From Christensenella tenuis (GTDB lineage Bacteria > Bacillota > Clostridia > Christensenellales > Christensenellaceae), in the NCBI RefSeq assembly GCF_014287795.1, contig NZ_JACOON010000004.1:248001-312000 (forward strand): 64,000 bases of DNA, written 5' to 3'. How positions within the stretch are numbered: the first letter of the stretch is position 1; every line of letters begins with the position of its first letter. Made by a program: the position numbers and the translations under genes. Positions 39,005 through 48,161 of this stretch are shown piece by piece. A model generated the notes under the pieces. It worked only from the letters and a program-made list of their open reading frames with translations, was not told where the DNA came from and searched no databases.

Positions 39005-39541
39005 ATGAAAAACGTAATGATAGGCGCTGAAAAAGCGGTTGAAGTCAGGGTGGAGCACACAATCTACACATTAATTTTTAATGGATATACCATGTTTGCA
39101 CTGCAAGAAGAGTTTGGGGCAAATTTCATTCCAACGATGAAAAAATACAGCAAGGATGAGCTTGAAAGAGTATGCCGCGCCGCCTCGATCATGGCGCAAC
39201 ATGGAGAACTGGCGCGGCGCAGGATTGGGCTGGATGCGCAGGAGATCAAAGAGATAAAGGCCAATGATATTGCGGAATCATCGAGGGATATTGTTGCGGT
39301 GATACAAGCGGTCATGCGGGCTTTTACAGTTGGCTTTGAAAGAGAAATAAAGCCCGAGGTTGAGGAAGTAGACCTGATTCTTATGGAGCTTAAAAAGGAT
39401 GAAAAAGTCAAGCGGGCGGAATATCTGCGTATAGGAAGCGTAAGCGGACTTTCGGCGGACGAAACACTATCCGCTAACGTTGGGATGATCTACGACTTAT
39501 GCGAGATGTATAACCAGTCGCACAAGCAAAAAGAGGTTTGA
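39005..39541 (+). CDS. Tail assembly chaperone
   Basis: A 178-residue protein between major tail and tape measure genes, the standard place of G/GT-type chaperones. Helical with YTLIFNGYTMFALQEEFG at the start and YLRIGSVSGLSADETLSANVGMIYDLCEM at the end. The latter looks like the T part normally added by a programmed frameshift; here both parts appear to be in one frame. GGAGAAAAG precedes the start at 39005. Confidence 0.75.
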   Translation: MKNVMIGAEKAVEVRVEHTIYTLIFNGYTMFALQEEFGANFIPTMKKYSKDELERVCRAASIMAQHGELARRRIGLDAQEIKEIKANDIAESSRDIVAVIQAVMRAFTVGFEREIKPEVEEVDLILMELKKDEKVKRAEYLRIGSVSGLSADETLSANVGMIYDLCEMYNQSHKQKEV

Positions 39542-39542
39542 A

Positions 39543-42500
39543 ATGGCAAAGAAAGTTACGAGGACAATATCCACAAGAATAGCTGTAGAGGGCGAGCGTG
39601 AATGTCAGGCAGCGGTTACAAACCTGACCTCTGAATTTAAAAAGTTGGAATCCGCCCTTAAGGTAGCGCAGAATCAATTTAAAAATAATGCCAATTCCAT
39701 AGAAGCATTAACCGCAAAGGATAAGGCTCTTACAAATATTCAGGAAGCACAAACCCGCGCACTTGCAAATGCACAAAAAGGATTCAAAAATGCGGAAAAT
39801 GCCGCCAAAGAATACAGGGCGACAAAAGAGCGGCTTAATACAGAAATTGCGGACAACAAAAAGAAACTCGACGAATTGAAATCTTCGCAGGAAGACACCG
39901 CCGAGGAAGAAGAGCGTATTACTAAAGCCATCGAAGAACTGAATAACGAACTGGTAGACAACCAGAATCGTCTCGATGCGGCAGAGCGCGGCATGAATAA
40001 GTGGCAGGTATCTATCGATGAAGCTCAAATGAAGTTGGATGACACCAACGCGGAGATCGAAAAGAACGCACAGTATCTTGATGAGGCTAAAAACAGCGCG
40101 AACGGATGCGCTGCCTCCATTGACCGCTATGGAAAATCTACAGAAGAAGCCGGAAGACAGTCAAAAGAATTTGGGGATCGCTCTAAAGAAGGCATTGAGG
40201 CTCTTTCTACTGCGCTTGCGGCTGCGGGCGTTGCCGCAACCGTTAAAGAGATTGCGGAGGCCCTGAGAGAGTGTTGTGACGCATCAATAGAATTTGAATC
40301 CGCAATGGCGGGTGTAGCGAAAACAACTGATCTATCAGAAGCGGAATTATCGCAGATGTCCGATGCTATCAAGGAGATGTCCGAAAGAATCCCGCTTACG
40401 ACCACGGAACTGGCCGGAATCGCAGAAGCAGGCGGACAGCTTGGGATTGCAAAAGAGGATTTGCTGTCTTTTACAGAAACAATGGCAATGCTCGGCACAG
40501 CAACCAATGTAACATCTGACGAAGCCGCTACCATGATAGCGCAGTTTGCCAACGTAACAGGTCTCGATCCTGATAAATATGAGAATTTAGGTTCAGCCAT
40601 TGTTGATCTTGGAAACAATTCTGCCACGACAGAAAGCAAGATCATGGAGCTTTCGCAGCGGTTTGCTGCTGCGGCCAGCGTGGCGGGTTTTTCCGAGACA
40701 GATATTCTTGGATTTGCGGCAGCGACATCCTCTTTAGGAATTGAAGCAGAAGCAGGCGGTTCTGCGCTATCTAAATTGGTATCCAATATCCAGCTTGCAG
40801 TGGAAACAGGCGACGGACTTAATGAATTCGCGGCAGTTGCGGGAATGAGCGCGGACGCATTTGCTCAAGCATGGGGTGTAGATGCCGCAGGGGCAACGGC
40901 GCAGTTTATAACGGGACTGAACAACACGGAACGCAATGGGAAATCTGCTATTGCCGTTTTGGACGAAATGGGGCTTTCGGAGGTGCGTCTGCGTAATGCA
41001 GTAACATCTCTTGCAAAGTCTGGGGATTTATTGACAGATTCTATTTCCATGTCTTCAACGGCATTCAAGGAAAATACTGCTCTTGCAAAAGAAGCGAACA
41101 CCAAATACAGCACAAGTGAAAGCAGGCTGCAAATTCTAAAAAACTCTTTCAATAATTTAAAAATCGCAGTAGGGAACCAACTGAATCCGGCCCTTGAAAA
41201 CCTTACTAAAATTGGCGAAGGAGTAATTGATTGGGCTACGGAATTTATTGAAACCCACGAAGGTATCGTGCCTGTAGTAACTGCCGTTGTAGCTGGACTT
41301 GCTGTGATGGCCGCAGGGATCACTGCTATTACACTGGCCTCAACGGTTGGAGCAAAGGCTGTAGCAGCATTCAAGGCTGCGCTCGATACAGCAACGGGCG
41401 GGGCGACATTTCTAATTACGGCAATTATGGCGGTTGTAACAGCGCTTGCAACACTCATATTATCGTTTGATGATGGAGTGGAAAGCGCATATGAGCTCAC
41501 GGAAGCGTCCCGGGAATCAGTAAAAGAACTGGATAACATCAAGCAGGCTTACGCGGATAGCAGTGCGAAAACAGAAGCAGCAATTATTACATCGGGCCGA
41601 TATGTAGACATGCTGCGCGAACTTGAACCCCAGCTTGATAATTCTACTGAAGCGCAAACCAGATATAAGCTTATCGTCGATCAGTTAAATGAATTATTCC
41701 CCGAGCTTAATTTGCGAATAGATGAAAACACACATGCAATAGAAGGCGGAACCGAAGCGCTTACAAAAAATATAGAAGAGATGCAAGCGTATTATCGGCA
41801 GCAGGCGGCAATGGAAGCCTACAACGATATTATGATGGAAATGGGGGCCATCGAAAACGAAATCTCCGTAAACAAGAATAAAGCGGCGGAATCGGAAGAT
41901 AAGCTTAGGGAGGCAAGGGAAGATCATCAAAAAATAGTTGATAAGTATAATAAGCGTGTTAGTGAACTACAGAAAATTGAAAAAGAAACCGGGAAGGTAC
42001 TCGTTGATTCCGATGCCGAACTTATGCAACTGCAAAAAGATTTAGAAAATCAAGGTGATGTAGTTGCCGCATGCGAAAATCAAACGGACGAGTATAACAA
42101 AGCGATACAAACGGGGCAGGAAAATCTTGCTGTTTTCACCGAAGAAAACAAAGTATACATAGACACTCTATATAGCGCAGGACAGGTAACGACTGAATAC
42201 ACTGATGCAGTTGCGGGAATGACGGATGCATACCGTGAGCAATACGACGCGATAATCGAAACCGGCGCTCAAGTTGATATGTTGCAGCAACAATATGACG
42301 ATGCATATAACAAAGCGTACGAAAGTATCAGCGGACAAATCGGACTATTTCAAGAGATGGATGGAGAGGCCGATCAAAGCGTAAATGATTTGATCGACAG
42401 CCTCGATAATCAAATAGCCTATATGGACACTTACGCATCCAATATGCAGAAAGCAATGGAGATGGGGGTTGACCAAGGGCTTATTAAAAAACTGTCCGAT

Positions 42501-43202
42501 GGGTCAGAACAGTCCGCAAAAATACTCGACGCAATCGTCAAGGGTGGCGCCGAAAAAGTCCCGCAATTGAATGAAAAGCTGGCGTTGGTAGAGGAAGGAA
42601 AGAAAACTTTTTCCAATGCATATGCGCAAATGGAGACCGATTTCGATGCGAAAATGGCGGCAATCGAAATCCGCATGGGAGAAATGGTTTCCAATCTTGA
42701 CAAAGCGGACGATGCCGCCAAGGCGGGTAGCGATACGGCACAAGGGTTCATCAATGGAGCTAAATCAAAATACGGCGAAGTATATAATGCTTATGCAGAA
42801 ATGGCACGAAGAGCCATGCGCGCAGTAGATGACACGCTTGAGCGAAAATCTCCTGCAAAGCAGATGATAAGACGCTCGGAGGACGCCGGGGAGGGACTTG
42901 TAGTTGGCGCAAAGAATAAAGAAGACGATGTAGCGGAAGCGTATGCAGGAATGGCAAAAACTGCTATGTGTTCGTACGATTCGGCGATGGAGGACTTAAA
43001 ATATCAATATATGGCTGCATCCATCCCAATGCTTGACATGCACGAAATCATAAATACCAGGACCGCAGAAATGCATTCCGGCGATATCAATATCTCTATG
43101 CCGATCACGGTAAAAGGCAAAATGACAGATGCGGAAATAAGACGTATGACGGATCAAATGGTCTATACAGTACGGAAAAAGGTAGGGAGGCTAATGAATT
43201 GA
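39543..43202 (+). CDS. Tail tape measure protein
   Basis: A 1219-residue protein. A coiled-coil N-terminus (30-210), a TP901-type core domain about 245-450 (AMAGVAKTTDLSEAELSQMS, GGQLGIAKEDLLSFTETMAML), hydrophobic segments about 575-645 (IVPVVTAVVAGLAVMAAG), more coiled coil, and an end with ERKSPAKQMIRRSEDAGEG. Its length sets the tail length; at about 1.5 angstrom per residue the tail would be roughly 180 nm. No peptidase domain is visible. Confidence 0.94.
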   Translation: MAKKVTRTISTRIAVEGERECQAAVTNLTSEFKKLESALKVAQNQFKNNANSIEALTAKDKALTNIQEAQTRALANAQKGFKNAENAAKEYRATKERLNTEIADNKKKLDELKSSQEDTAEEEERITKAIEELNNELVDNQNRLDAAERGMNKWQVSIDEAQMKLDDTNAEIEKNAQYLDEAKNSANGCAASIDRYGKSTEEAGRQSKEFGDRSKEGIEALSTALAAAGVAATVKEIAEALRECCDASIEFESAMAGVAKTTDLSEAELSQMSDAIKEMSERIPLTTTELAGIAEAGGQLGIAKEDLLSFTETMAMLGTATNVTSDEAATMIAQFANVTGLDPDKYENLGSAIVDLGNNSATTESKIMELSQRFAAAASVAGFSETDILGFAAATSSLGIEAEAGGSALSKLVSNIQLAVETGDGLNEFAAVAGMSADAFAQAWGVDAAGATAQFITGLNNTERNGKSAIAVLDEMGLSEVRLRNAVTSLAKSGDLLTDSISMSSTAFKENTALAKEANTKYSTSESRLQILKNSFNNLKIAVGNQLNPALENLTKIGEGVIDWATEFIETHEGIVPVVTAVVAGLAVMAAGITAITLASTVGAKAVAAFKAALDTATGGATFLITAIMAVVTALATLILSFDDGVESAYELTEASRESVKELDNIKQAYADSSAKTEAAIITSGRYVDMLRELEPQLDNSTEAQTRYKLIVDQLNELFPELNLRIDENTHAIEGGTEALTKNIEEMQAYYRQQAAMEAYNDIMMEMGAIENEISVNKNKAAESEDKLREAREDHQKIVDKYNKRVSELQKIEKETGKVLVDSDAELMQLQKDLENQGDVVAACENQTDEYNKAIQTGQENLAVFTEENKVYIDTLYSAGQVTTEYTDAVAGMTDAYREQYDAIIETGAQVDMLQQQYDDAYNKAYESISGQIGLFQEMDGEADQSVNDLIDSLDNQIAYMDTYASNMQKAMEMGVDQGLIKKLSDGSEQSAKILDAIVKGGAEKVPQLNEKLALVEEGKKTFSNAYAQMETDFDAKMAAIEIRMGEMVSNLDKADDAAKAGSDTAQGFINGAKSKYGEVYNAYAEMARRAMRAVDDTLERKSPAKQMIRRSEDAGEGLVVGAKNKEDDVAEAYAGMAKTAMCSYDSAMEDLKYQYMAASIPMLDMHEIINTRTAEMHSGDINISMPITVKGKMTDAEIRRMTDQMVYTVRKKVGRLMN

Positions 43203-44068
43203 GAAGGCTTTATCTTGTCGATGGGACGGGGCGCGAACGATCCCTGCAATCAGAAATTGAATTCATGTGGGAACCGTCCGGCCTCGGCTTTGCGGAAAGC
43301 AGGGAATATGCGCAGGTAGAATACGGATTTTTCGCGGAATCATCAAAAGATTTCGAGCAGCCGGAAATCAGCGGAACGCTCGTATTCTGGCCTAAAACAC
43401 AAGAGCCATACAAAACCTATCATAAATTTGTGGACTGGGTACAGAGAGCACAAGACCTGCAATTGAAATACGTCCCCTACACAGGGCGCGAACTATACAT
43501 GGACGTGAATCTGGATGGGATAGAGCGCGCGGAGAAAACGTTATACAGGACGCTTGAGTGCCCTATCACCTTCCGTGGCACAAGCCCGTACCACAAAAAG
43601 AACCCGCTGACGTTCCTATTTCGGACGGAGGAAAGTATCAACCCGATGCGGTTTACTTTCAAGTTCCCGTTCAAGTTTTCCGACAGCGGCGCGGGCGACG
43701 CGCAGGTCTTTACTCCGCAGGGACATTTCCCGGCGGCAATGGAGCTATACATCAATGGCCCGGTGTCCAACATATACTACAAGGTGGAGGACAACGCAAC
43801 AGGGGAGTTAATCGGTGCTCTTGACCTGTCCGGCGTATCGGTCGCGGCGGGGGATCACATCTACTATTCCTCCCGGCCCAATGCGGACGGGGTCTGGAAG
43901 GTAAGCGGAAATACCCGAACCGACCTTGTAGAATCGCTCAATGAAAATGTGGCAAACTTCTTCACGCTTCCGGTCGGAAAGGAAGTACGGGCGACGCTGA
44001 CGGCGGACACGACAGAGGGAGCGGAGATTACCCACGTCCTGCACGTGCACGAGTATTTCAAGGGGTGA
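43199..44068 (+). CDS. Distal tail protein (Dit-like)
   Basis: A 289-residue phage tail family protein. RRLYLVDGTGRERSL, GLGFAESREYAQVEYG, TLVFWPKTQEPYKTYHKFVDW and GRELYMDVNLDGIERAEKT match the Dit N-terminal domain; the C-terminal half is a beta-rich galectin-like domain. It joins tail tube and baseplate. ATGA overlap with the tape measure gene. Confidence 0.85.
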   Translation: MRRLYLVDGTGRERSLQSEIEFMWEPSGLGFAESREYAQVEYGFFAESSKDFEQPEISGTLVFWPKTQEPYKTYHKFVDWVQRAQDLQLKYVPYTGRELYMDVNLDGIERAEKTLYRTLECPITFRGTSPYHKKNPLTFLFRTEESINPMRFTFKFPFKFSDSGAGDAQVFTPQGHFPAAMELYINGPVSNIYYKVEDNATGELIGALDLSGVSVAAGDHIYYSSRPNADGVWKVSGNTRTDLVESLNENVANFFTLPVGKEVRATLTADTTEGAEITHVLHVHEYFKG

Positions 44069-44072
44069 CATC

Positions 44073-45062
44073 ATGATAACGTACATAAGAGACCGCCACA
44101 CATTCGCCCTCAAGCACCACGCTGCAGCGCTCGCGTACGATATGACGATACAATCCATTTATGATGAGGTATCGGACTTCAAGATCAAGGGAGAGGAATC
44201 TGCGGCAAGGGCCGGAGATTTTTTCTTTGCGGATGGATTCTTCGGCATCATCAAGGAGGTGGACAAAGACCGGGAGACGCTGGATATCACCTGTAACGAT
44301 ATCAATACGCTCTTTTCCAGGGATATCCCGGACAGCCCGGGGACGGTCAGCGGAAGCATCGAGGGATATATCAAGACGCAGATCGACAAGTATTACGTCA
44401 ATCAGTCCGACGCGGTATATGCCACGCCGTATCTTACAGTCATTGCCGCTACATCGACAGCGGGAAGCGCATTGCCAAGCGTAGAAGACGGCGTATGGAA
44501 TATTAAATCGTATCTATCCAAGGTGCGGCGGCTGTACAACATCCACACATCGTACTCCGTTGTGGGCGGCAAGCTGGTGATGCGTATCTTCCGCCGGGAC
44601 AGGCGGACGCACAAGATATTCCTCGATCTGTCAGATTTTGAGGTTTTAGAGGAATCCTTTGCACATGACGCTATTGGGAAAATTACGACAATAGCAGAGG
44701 ACACGGGGGCGCGGAAAGATTGGTACCTGCTCAAGGATGGGACAATCACAAATACCTATACGGACGAAAACCGGGTAGACGGTACGTGGGAAGTCTTGAG
44801 CGTAAGCGAAGCGGCGGACGCGGCGCAGGAGGTAAAAAATAAGTTTGCGGAGAATAGTGACTCGCACCTTATAGAATTTGCATGCGGAAAAGATTATGCG
44901 TTTTATGACGACCTGACTATCCGAACGAAGGAAGGCCGGGTGCTTAACAGCTACATATCCGCAATCCGCAAAAGCAGCGAACGAACCAAAACGGTATACA
45001 AAAGCGGGGAACTGCGGATTATGCTGGATGAAAAAATAAACAGAATGCTTGGAGGTAGATAA
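44073..45062 (+). CDS. Baseplate hub / tail-associated protein (Gp37-like)
   Basis: A 329-residue protein in the position of the tail-associated lysin or hub. Beta-rich N-terminus (TIQSIYDEVSDFKIKGEESA), YSVVGGKLVMRIFRRDRRTH in the middle, and an end YISAIRKSSERTKTVYKSGE typical of ReqiPepy6 Gp37-like proteins. No peptidoglycan hydrolase motif is seen. Confidence 0.75.
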   Translation: MITYIRDRHTFALKHHAAALAYDMTIQSIYDEVSDFKIKGEESAARAGDFFFADGFFGIIKEVDKDRETLDITCNDINTLFSRDIPDSPGTVSGSIEGYIKTQIDKYYVNQSDAVYATPYLTVIAATSTAGSALPSVEDGVWNIKSYLSKVRRLYNIHTSYSVVGGKLVMRIFRRDRRTHKIFLDLSDFEVLEESFAHDAIGKITTIAEDTGARKDWYLLKDGTITNTYTDENRVDGTWEVLSVSEAADAAQEVKNKFAENSDSHLIEFACGKDYAFYDDLTIRTKEGRVLNSYISAIRKSSERTKTVYKSGELRIMLDEKINRMLGGR

Positions 45063-45063
45063 T

Positions 45064-45888
45064 ATGGCGTTAAACGGATTAATTTTTGACCGGAGGAACA
45101 ACACGTCGAAGAATTGGCGGAATATTTTGGCTGAAATAATGGGGGATGGCATACTGAACGGGTGCGAGGTCACGTCCATATCAAACGCAATTACGGTGGG
45201 GGATGGGTATTTTATCCTCAAGGGAGCTGTAATCGAGAATAACGGGGCAGATACAATCCCTGTCACGCCGACGCTTACAGACGGGTATGTACGCCTCATA
45301 TGCAGGATTGACCTGACGCAGGAAGCAAGCGAGACCGGGCCGGGCCAAGTAGGGTGGGTAACGGATTTTTCTGCAACGACAACCTTTCCAGCGCTCACAC
45401 AGGAGGACATCAACAGCACAGGGTCCATATATGAGGGAGAGATTGCGGTATTGCAGATCGTTGGCGGTAATATAACGGCGCTCACACGCAGTATGCCCGG
45501 CGCGGAAATAGACGCGGAAAAGCTGGGCGGTCATCCTGCAAGTTATTTTGTTCCCGCCATAAAGCCGACGATGATATCATTTTCGGGAGGCGGAATAACA
45601 TGGGAAGCAAATTGGGCGTGGTTTGACGGACGGCAAGTCCATATAAATTTCAGCGGGCGCACAACCGCGGGCACGGATGCTATTTCTGGGGTGTTCGCTC
45701 AACTTCCCGCAAGCATACCAAGGCCGAGCGGAGATTTTTTCATCCCTGCATTTTTTCGCAAGGCCACAAACGATACCGTCCACTTTGGGCGCATTGTAGT
45801 AAGCGCCAGCGGGCAAATTTCCACTTCCGCTGATTCGGGCGGAGGTTGGATGGCAATAATGGCAGTCGGCTGTTACCCGGCTGGATAA
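45064..45888 (+). CDS. Baseplate / receptor-binding tail protein
   Basis: A 274-residue protein. The N-terminal part (NGLIFDRRNNTSKNWRNILA, GDGYFILKGAVIENNGADTI) looks like an attachment domain, and DAEKLGGHPASYFVP is the short repeat common in tail fibres before a C-terminal receptor-binding head (about 180-274). The start at 45064 has GGAGGTAGATAAT upstream. Host range is likely decided here. Confidence 0.75.
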   Translation: MALNGLIFDRRNNTSKNWRNILAEIMGDGILNGCEVTSISNAITVGDGYFILKGAVIENNGADTIPVTPTLTDGYVRLICRIDLTQEASETGPGQVGWVTDFSATTTFPALTQEDINSTGSIYEGEIAVLQIVGGNITALTRSMPGAEIDAEKLGGHPASYFVPAIKPTMISFSGGGITWEANWAWFDGRQVHINFSGRTTAGTDAISGVFAQLPASIPRPSGDFFIPAFFRKATNDTVHFGRIVVSASGQISTSADSGGGWMAIMAVGCYPAG

Positions 45889-45906
45889 TGAATTGGAGGA
45901 CAGGGT

Positions 45907-46179
45907 ATGATGCAAATAGAGATCACAATTCTGATTGCCGTAGTCGGGTGCTTTGTCGGGCTTGCGGGGTGGCTGTCCGGTCGGGATAAAAAAATAGCGA
46001 ACGACAGCAAGTGGCGGGGCGGCGTAGACGCTAAGCTCGATACAATACTTGGGATAAAAAACGACGTCGAAAAGCTCGATTGCAAAGTAGACGACCACGA
46101 ACATAGAATTACGGCAGTGGAGCAGAGCGCAAAACAGGCGCATTACAGGATCACGGAACATATAGAAAAGGATCGCTAG
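45907..46179 (+). CDS. XhlA-like membrane-anchored lysis accessory protein
   Basis: A 90-residue protein with one N-terminal transmembrane helix (TILIAVVGCFVGLAGWL) followed by a coiled coil (VEKLDCKVDDHEHRITAVEQ). Proteins like this sit next to holin and amidase genes in Bacillus phages (XhlA) and help lysis. A few bases upstream lies GGAGGACAGG. Confidence 0.75.
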   Translation: MMQIEITILIAVVGCFVGLAGWLSGRDKKIANDSKWRGGVDAKLDTILGIKNDVEKLDCKVDDHEHRITAVEQSAKQAHYRITEHIEKDR

Positions 46180-46213
46180 GAAGAAGTTACCAGTGGAATG
46201 AGGAGGAAAGAGT

Positions 46214-47119
46214 ATGAAAATTTATATTAATCCGGGGCACGGCGGGAGCGACAGCGGGGCCGTGGGAATGGGAGGCAGGCAGGAAAAGGACGACGCGCTG
46301 CGGTATGCGTCCGCAGTGGCGGAAAAACTGGAACAGGCCGGACATTCCGTAAATCTCGAACGGGACGGGGATTACCTGATTCCGGTAAAGGAGATTGCGG
46401 AGCGGGCGAACGCGTGGGGCGCGGATCTGTTTATCGCGTTCCACCGCAATTCAGGAGGCGGCGAGGGCGCGGAATGCCTGATCGTATCGTCCGCTTCCGA
46501 AACGTCCCGCAGGCTGGCGCAGGCAATCCAGGGCGGGCTTGTGGAAATCGGGTTTAAAAACAGGGGCGTGAAAGTGCAGGACAAAAACACTTACGTCCTG
46601 TCGCATACGAAATGCCCGGCGGCGACCATCGAGGCGGGATTTATGGACAGCGCGGCGGATAACGCTTTGTTTGACAGCAAATTTAACGAGATCGTGAATG
46701 AGATTGCGCGGGGCATCCTGTCTATTGCGGGAGGAAGCCTGCCGGAAGAAAAGGAGGAAGCAATGCCGAACAGGACGGAAGTGGAAGCGTATGTGGACAG
46801 GTTGTACCGGAAGGTGCTGGACCGGGAGCCGGACGCGGCGGGAAGAACGTACCACATAAACGAGTTGATGAATAGGAAGATCACACCTGCGCAGACGGGA
46901 TATAGCTTTTATTTTGGAACGGAAGAAATGAAGACCCGGGAGGCGAACGGGGAATTTATTTCGGAGCTATACCGGGGGCTTTTGGGACGGGAACCGGACG
47001 CGGCCGGAAAGGAAAACTGGCTGAAGCGCATTTACAAAGACATGAGCCGGGAAGCGCTGTTTCATGCGTTTACGGCGTCGGCGGAGTTTAAGGCCGTGGA
47101 AAAGAAAATGGGATTTTAA
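46214..47119 (+). CDS. Endolysin: N-acetylmuramoyl-L-alanine amidase with DUF4214 domain
   Basis: A 301-residue lysin. Residues 1-175 are an Amidase_3 domain: YINPGHGGSDSGAVG (zinc His), a Glu in ERDGDYL, ADLFIAFHRNSGG (zinc His) and ATIEAGFMD (catalytic Glu). Residues about 195-301 contain two copies of the DUF4214 repeat motif (FISELYRGLLGREPDAAGKE; VDRLYRKVLDREPDAAGR). DUF4214 is best known from surface-layer and RTX-like secreted proteins, so its use as the cell-wall-binding end of an endolysin is unusual. AGGAGGAAAGAGT precedes the ATG. Confidence 0.92.
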   Translation: MKIYINPGHGGSDSGAVGMGGRQEKDDALRYASAVAEKLEQAGHSVNLERDGDYLIPVKEIAERANAWGADLFIAFHRNSGGGEGAECLIVSSASETSRRLAQAIQGGLVEIGFKNRGVKVQDKNTYVLSHTKCPAATIEAGFMDSAADNALFDSKFNEIVNEIARGILSIAGGSLPEEKEEAMPNRTEVEAYVDRLYRKVLDREPDAAGRTYHINELMNRKITPAQTGYSFYFGTEEMKTREANGEFISELYRGLLGREPDAAGKENWLKRIYKDMSREALFHAFTASAEFKAVEKKMGF

Positions 47120-47133
47120 AGGAGGGCTTGAGT

Positions 47134-47418
47134 ATGAAGAAAATTAACTGGAAGGTACGGGCGAAAAGCCCGCAGTTTTGGGTGGGTCTGCTCGGGGTGA
47201 TCGCGTCACCCGTACTTGCGTATTATGGGCTTAGTTACGCGGACATGACCACATGGGAAAGCGTTGGCAATGTGCTTGCGCAGTTCTTTACCAATCCGTT
47301 CCTGATCGGCACGGTGGCGATGGCCATATTGTCCTTCATCGGAGTGCTGACGGACCCGACCACAAAGGGGTTAAAGGACAGCGAGCAGGCGCAGGGGTAT
47401 ACGGAGCCGAAAGGCTGA
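47134..47418 (+). CDS. Holin, phi LC3 family
   Basis: A 94-residue small membrane protein. The start MKKINWKVRAKSPQFWVGL is the family signature (PF04531); two hydrophobic helices follow (about 16-33 and 51-73), with the end DPTTKGLKDSEQAQGY also typical. It forms pores that release the amidase. GGAGGG lies upstream of 47134. Confidence 0.95.
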   Translation: MKKINWKVRAKSPQFWVGLLGVIASPVLAYYGLSYADMTTWESVGNVLAQFFTNPFLIGTVAMAILSFIGVLTDPTTKGLKDSEQAQGYTEPKG

Positions 47419-47424
47419 CGAAGG

Positions 47425-47449
47425 GCGGGGGCGAAAGCTCCCGCTTTTT
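47425..47449 (+). terminator. Terminator of the lysis/late operon
   Basis: GCGGGGGC, GAAA loop, GCTCCCGC, then TTTTT. Confidence 0.92.
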
Positions 47450-47495
47450 AATTTTCCTCACCTGCACACCAGGGAAACTAATTATGGAACGCCTG

Positions 47496-47522
47496 GGCCG
47501 CCCCAACCAGGGGCGGTCTTTT
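47496..47522 (+). terminator. Second hairpin terminator after holin
   Basis: GGCCGCCCC, five-base loop, GGGGCGGTC, then a short T-run. Backs up the first terminator. Confidence 0.65.
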
Positions 47523-47694
47523 ATCATCCTGGTGAAAGCCGAAACCTAAAATTCCACAGACAAATTTATATTGATTTCATTAAAATATAGTATTATCATA
47601 AAGGTACAAAAAATATCTACCTACACAAAGCAAAACAGAATAGTGTTTAAGCTCTACGGCTACCATTGACGACGCCAATGAAAGGAAGGTCCTT

Positions 47695-47883
47695 ATGGAG
47701 TGGAGATTTATGGTTGTACAGCGACGCTATTGTAACGGGACATATGAAGCGGATGTCCTCGATAGGAGAGATTTTCGCAAAGAAGATTTTCCCGAAAGCA
47801 AACAGTATAAGCAGAGATTTTGTATGTGTGAAAGCTTTGAAAAAGCCGTGCGAGAGATGATGCACTGGCATTCGGACGCTTGA
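47695..47883 (+). CDS. Small unknown protein at the prophage right end
   Basis: A 62-residue charged protein (EWRFMVVQRRYCNGTYEADV, FCMCESFEKAVREMMHWH). AAAGGAAGGTCCTT precedes the ATG. It lies beyond the late terminator, so it probably has its own promoter and may be expressed in the lysogen. Function unknown. Confidence 0.55.
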   Translation: MEWRFMVVQRRYCNGTYEADVLDRRDFRKEDFPESKQYKQRFCMCESFEKAVREMMHWHSDA

Positions 47884-47896
47884 TATATAATGGAGA

Positions 47897-47930
47897 AAGG
47901 GCCGCTTGCGCTGATGCGTTGGCGGTCCTT
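47897..47930 (+). terminator. Terminator of the right-end gene
   Basis: AAGGGCCGC/GCGGTCCTT with a 16-base loop, followed by CTTCT. Confidence 0.55.
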
Positions 47931-47966
47931 CTTCTATGACCGCCGCTACAAGCGAATCGGAATAGT

Positions 47967-47986
47967 ATTACACACATATTACACGC
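47967..47986 (+). repeat. Integrase arm-type repeats, right end
   Basis: ATTACACAC (47967) and ATTACACGC (47978), matching the left-end repeats at 13378. Confidence 0.6.
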
Positions 47987-48025
47987 AATATACTGGGAAT
48001 ACGCAATATTAAACGGATTTTATAG

Positions 48026-48087
48026 CCCTGCTAAGGGAGTAGGCTGGGGTAACCGGCGCGAGGGTTCAAATCCCTCCTTCTCCGCCA
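48026..48087 (+). repeat. attR core / junction with second element
   Basis: 62-base copy of the tRNA-Ser(GCU) 3' part, CCCTGCTAAGGG through CCGCCA, with one mismatch. It lacks the 5' part and is not a working tRNA. Confidence 0.92.
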
Positions 48088-48088
48088 A

Positions 48089-48117
48089 AAAGAACCGCCT
48101 AACAAAGCGGTTCTTTT
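48089..48117 (+). terminator. Terminator following the attR tRNA fragment
   Basis: AAAGAACCGC, eight-base loop, GCGGTTCTTT. It would serve a tRNA restored by the second element, in the same way as the terminator at 13291. Confidence 0.8.
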
Positions 48118-48134
48118 GCATATAATGGAGAAAA

Positions 48135-48155
48135 ATAACCCACTTTATAACCCAC
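48135..48155 (+). repeat. Arm-type repeats of the second element, left
   Basis: ATAACCCAC twice at 12-base spacing (48135 and 48147). The same words recur at 49124, 49136 and 49167. Confidence 0.55.
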
Positions 48156-48161
48156 TACTGT

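Larger units (their letters stand above)
13229..48087. mobile_element. Integrated siphovirus-type prophage, about 34.9 kb
   Basis: The ends are set by a 62-bp direct repeat of the tRNA-Ser(GCU) 3' part (13229-13290 and 48026-48087, one mismatch). Inside, the gene order is that of a temperate HK97-head siphophage: integrase and repressor on the minus strand, then early, replication, packaging, head, tail and lysis genes on the plus strand. Codon use and AT content differ from the flanking chromosome. All structural modules are present, so it could be functional, although several accessory genes are decayed. Confidence 0.95.

Noticed and set aside
47666..47860. Alternative frame at the prophage right end
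   Set aside because: The overlapping frame at 47695 has the better ribosome binding site (AAAGGAAGG at proper distance).
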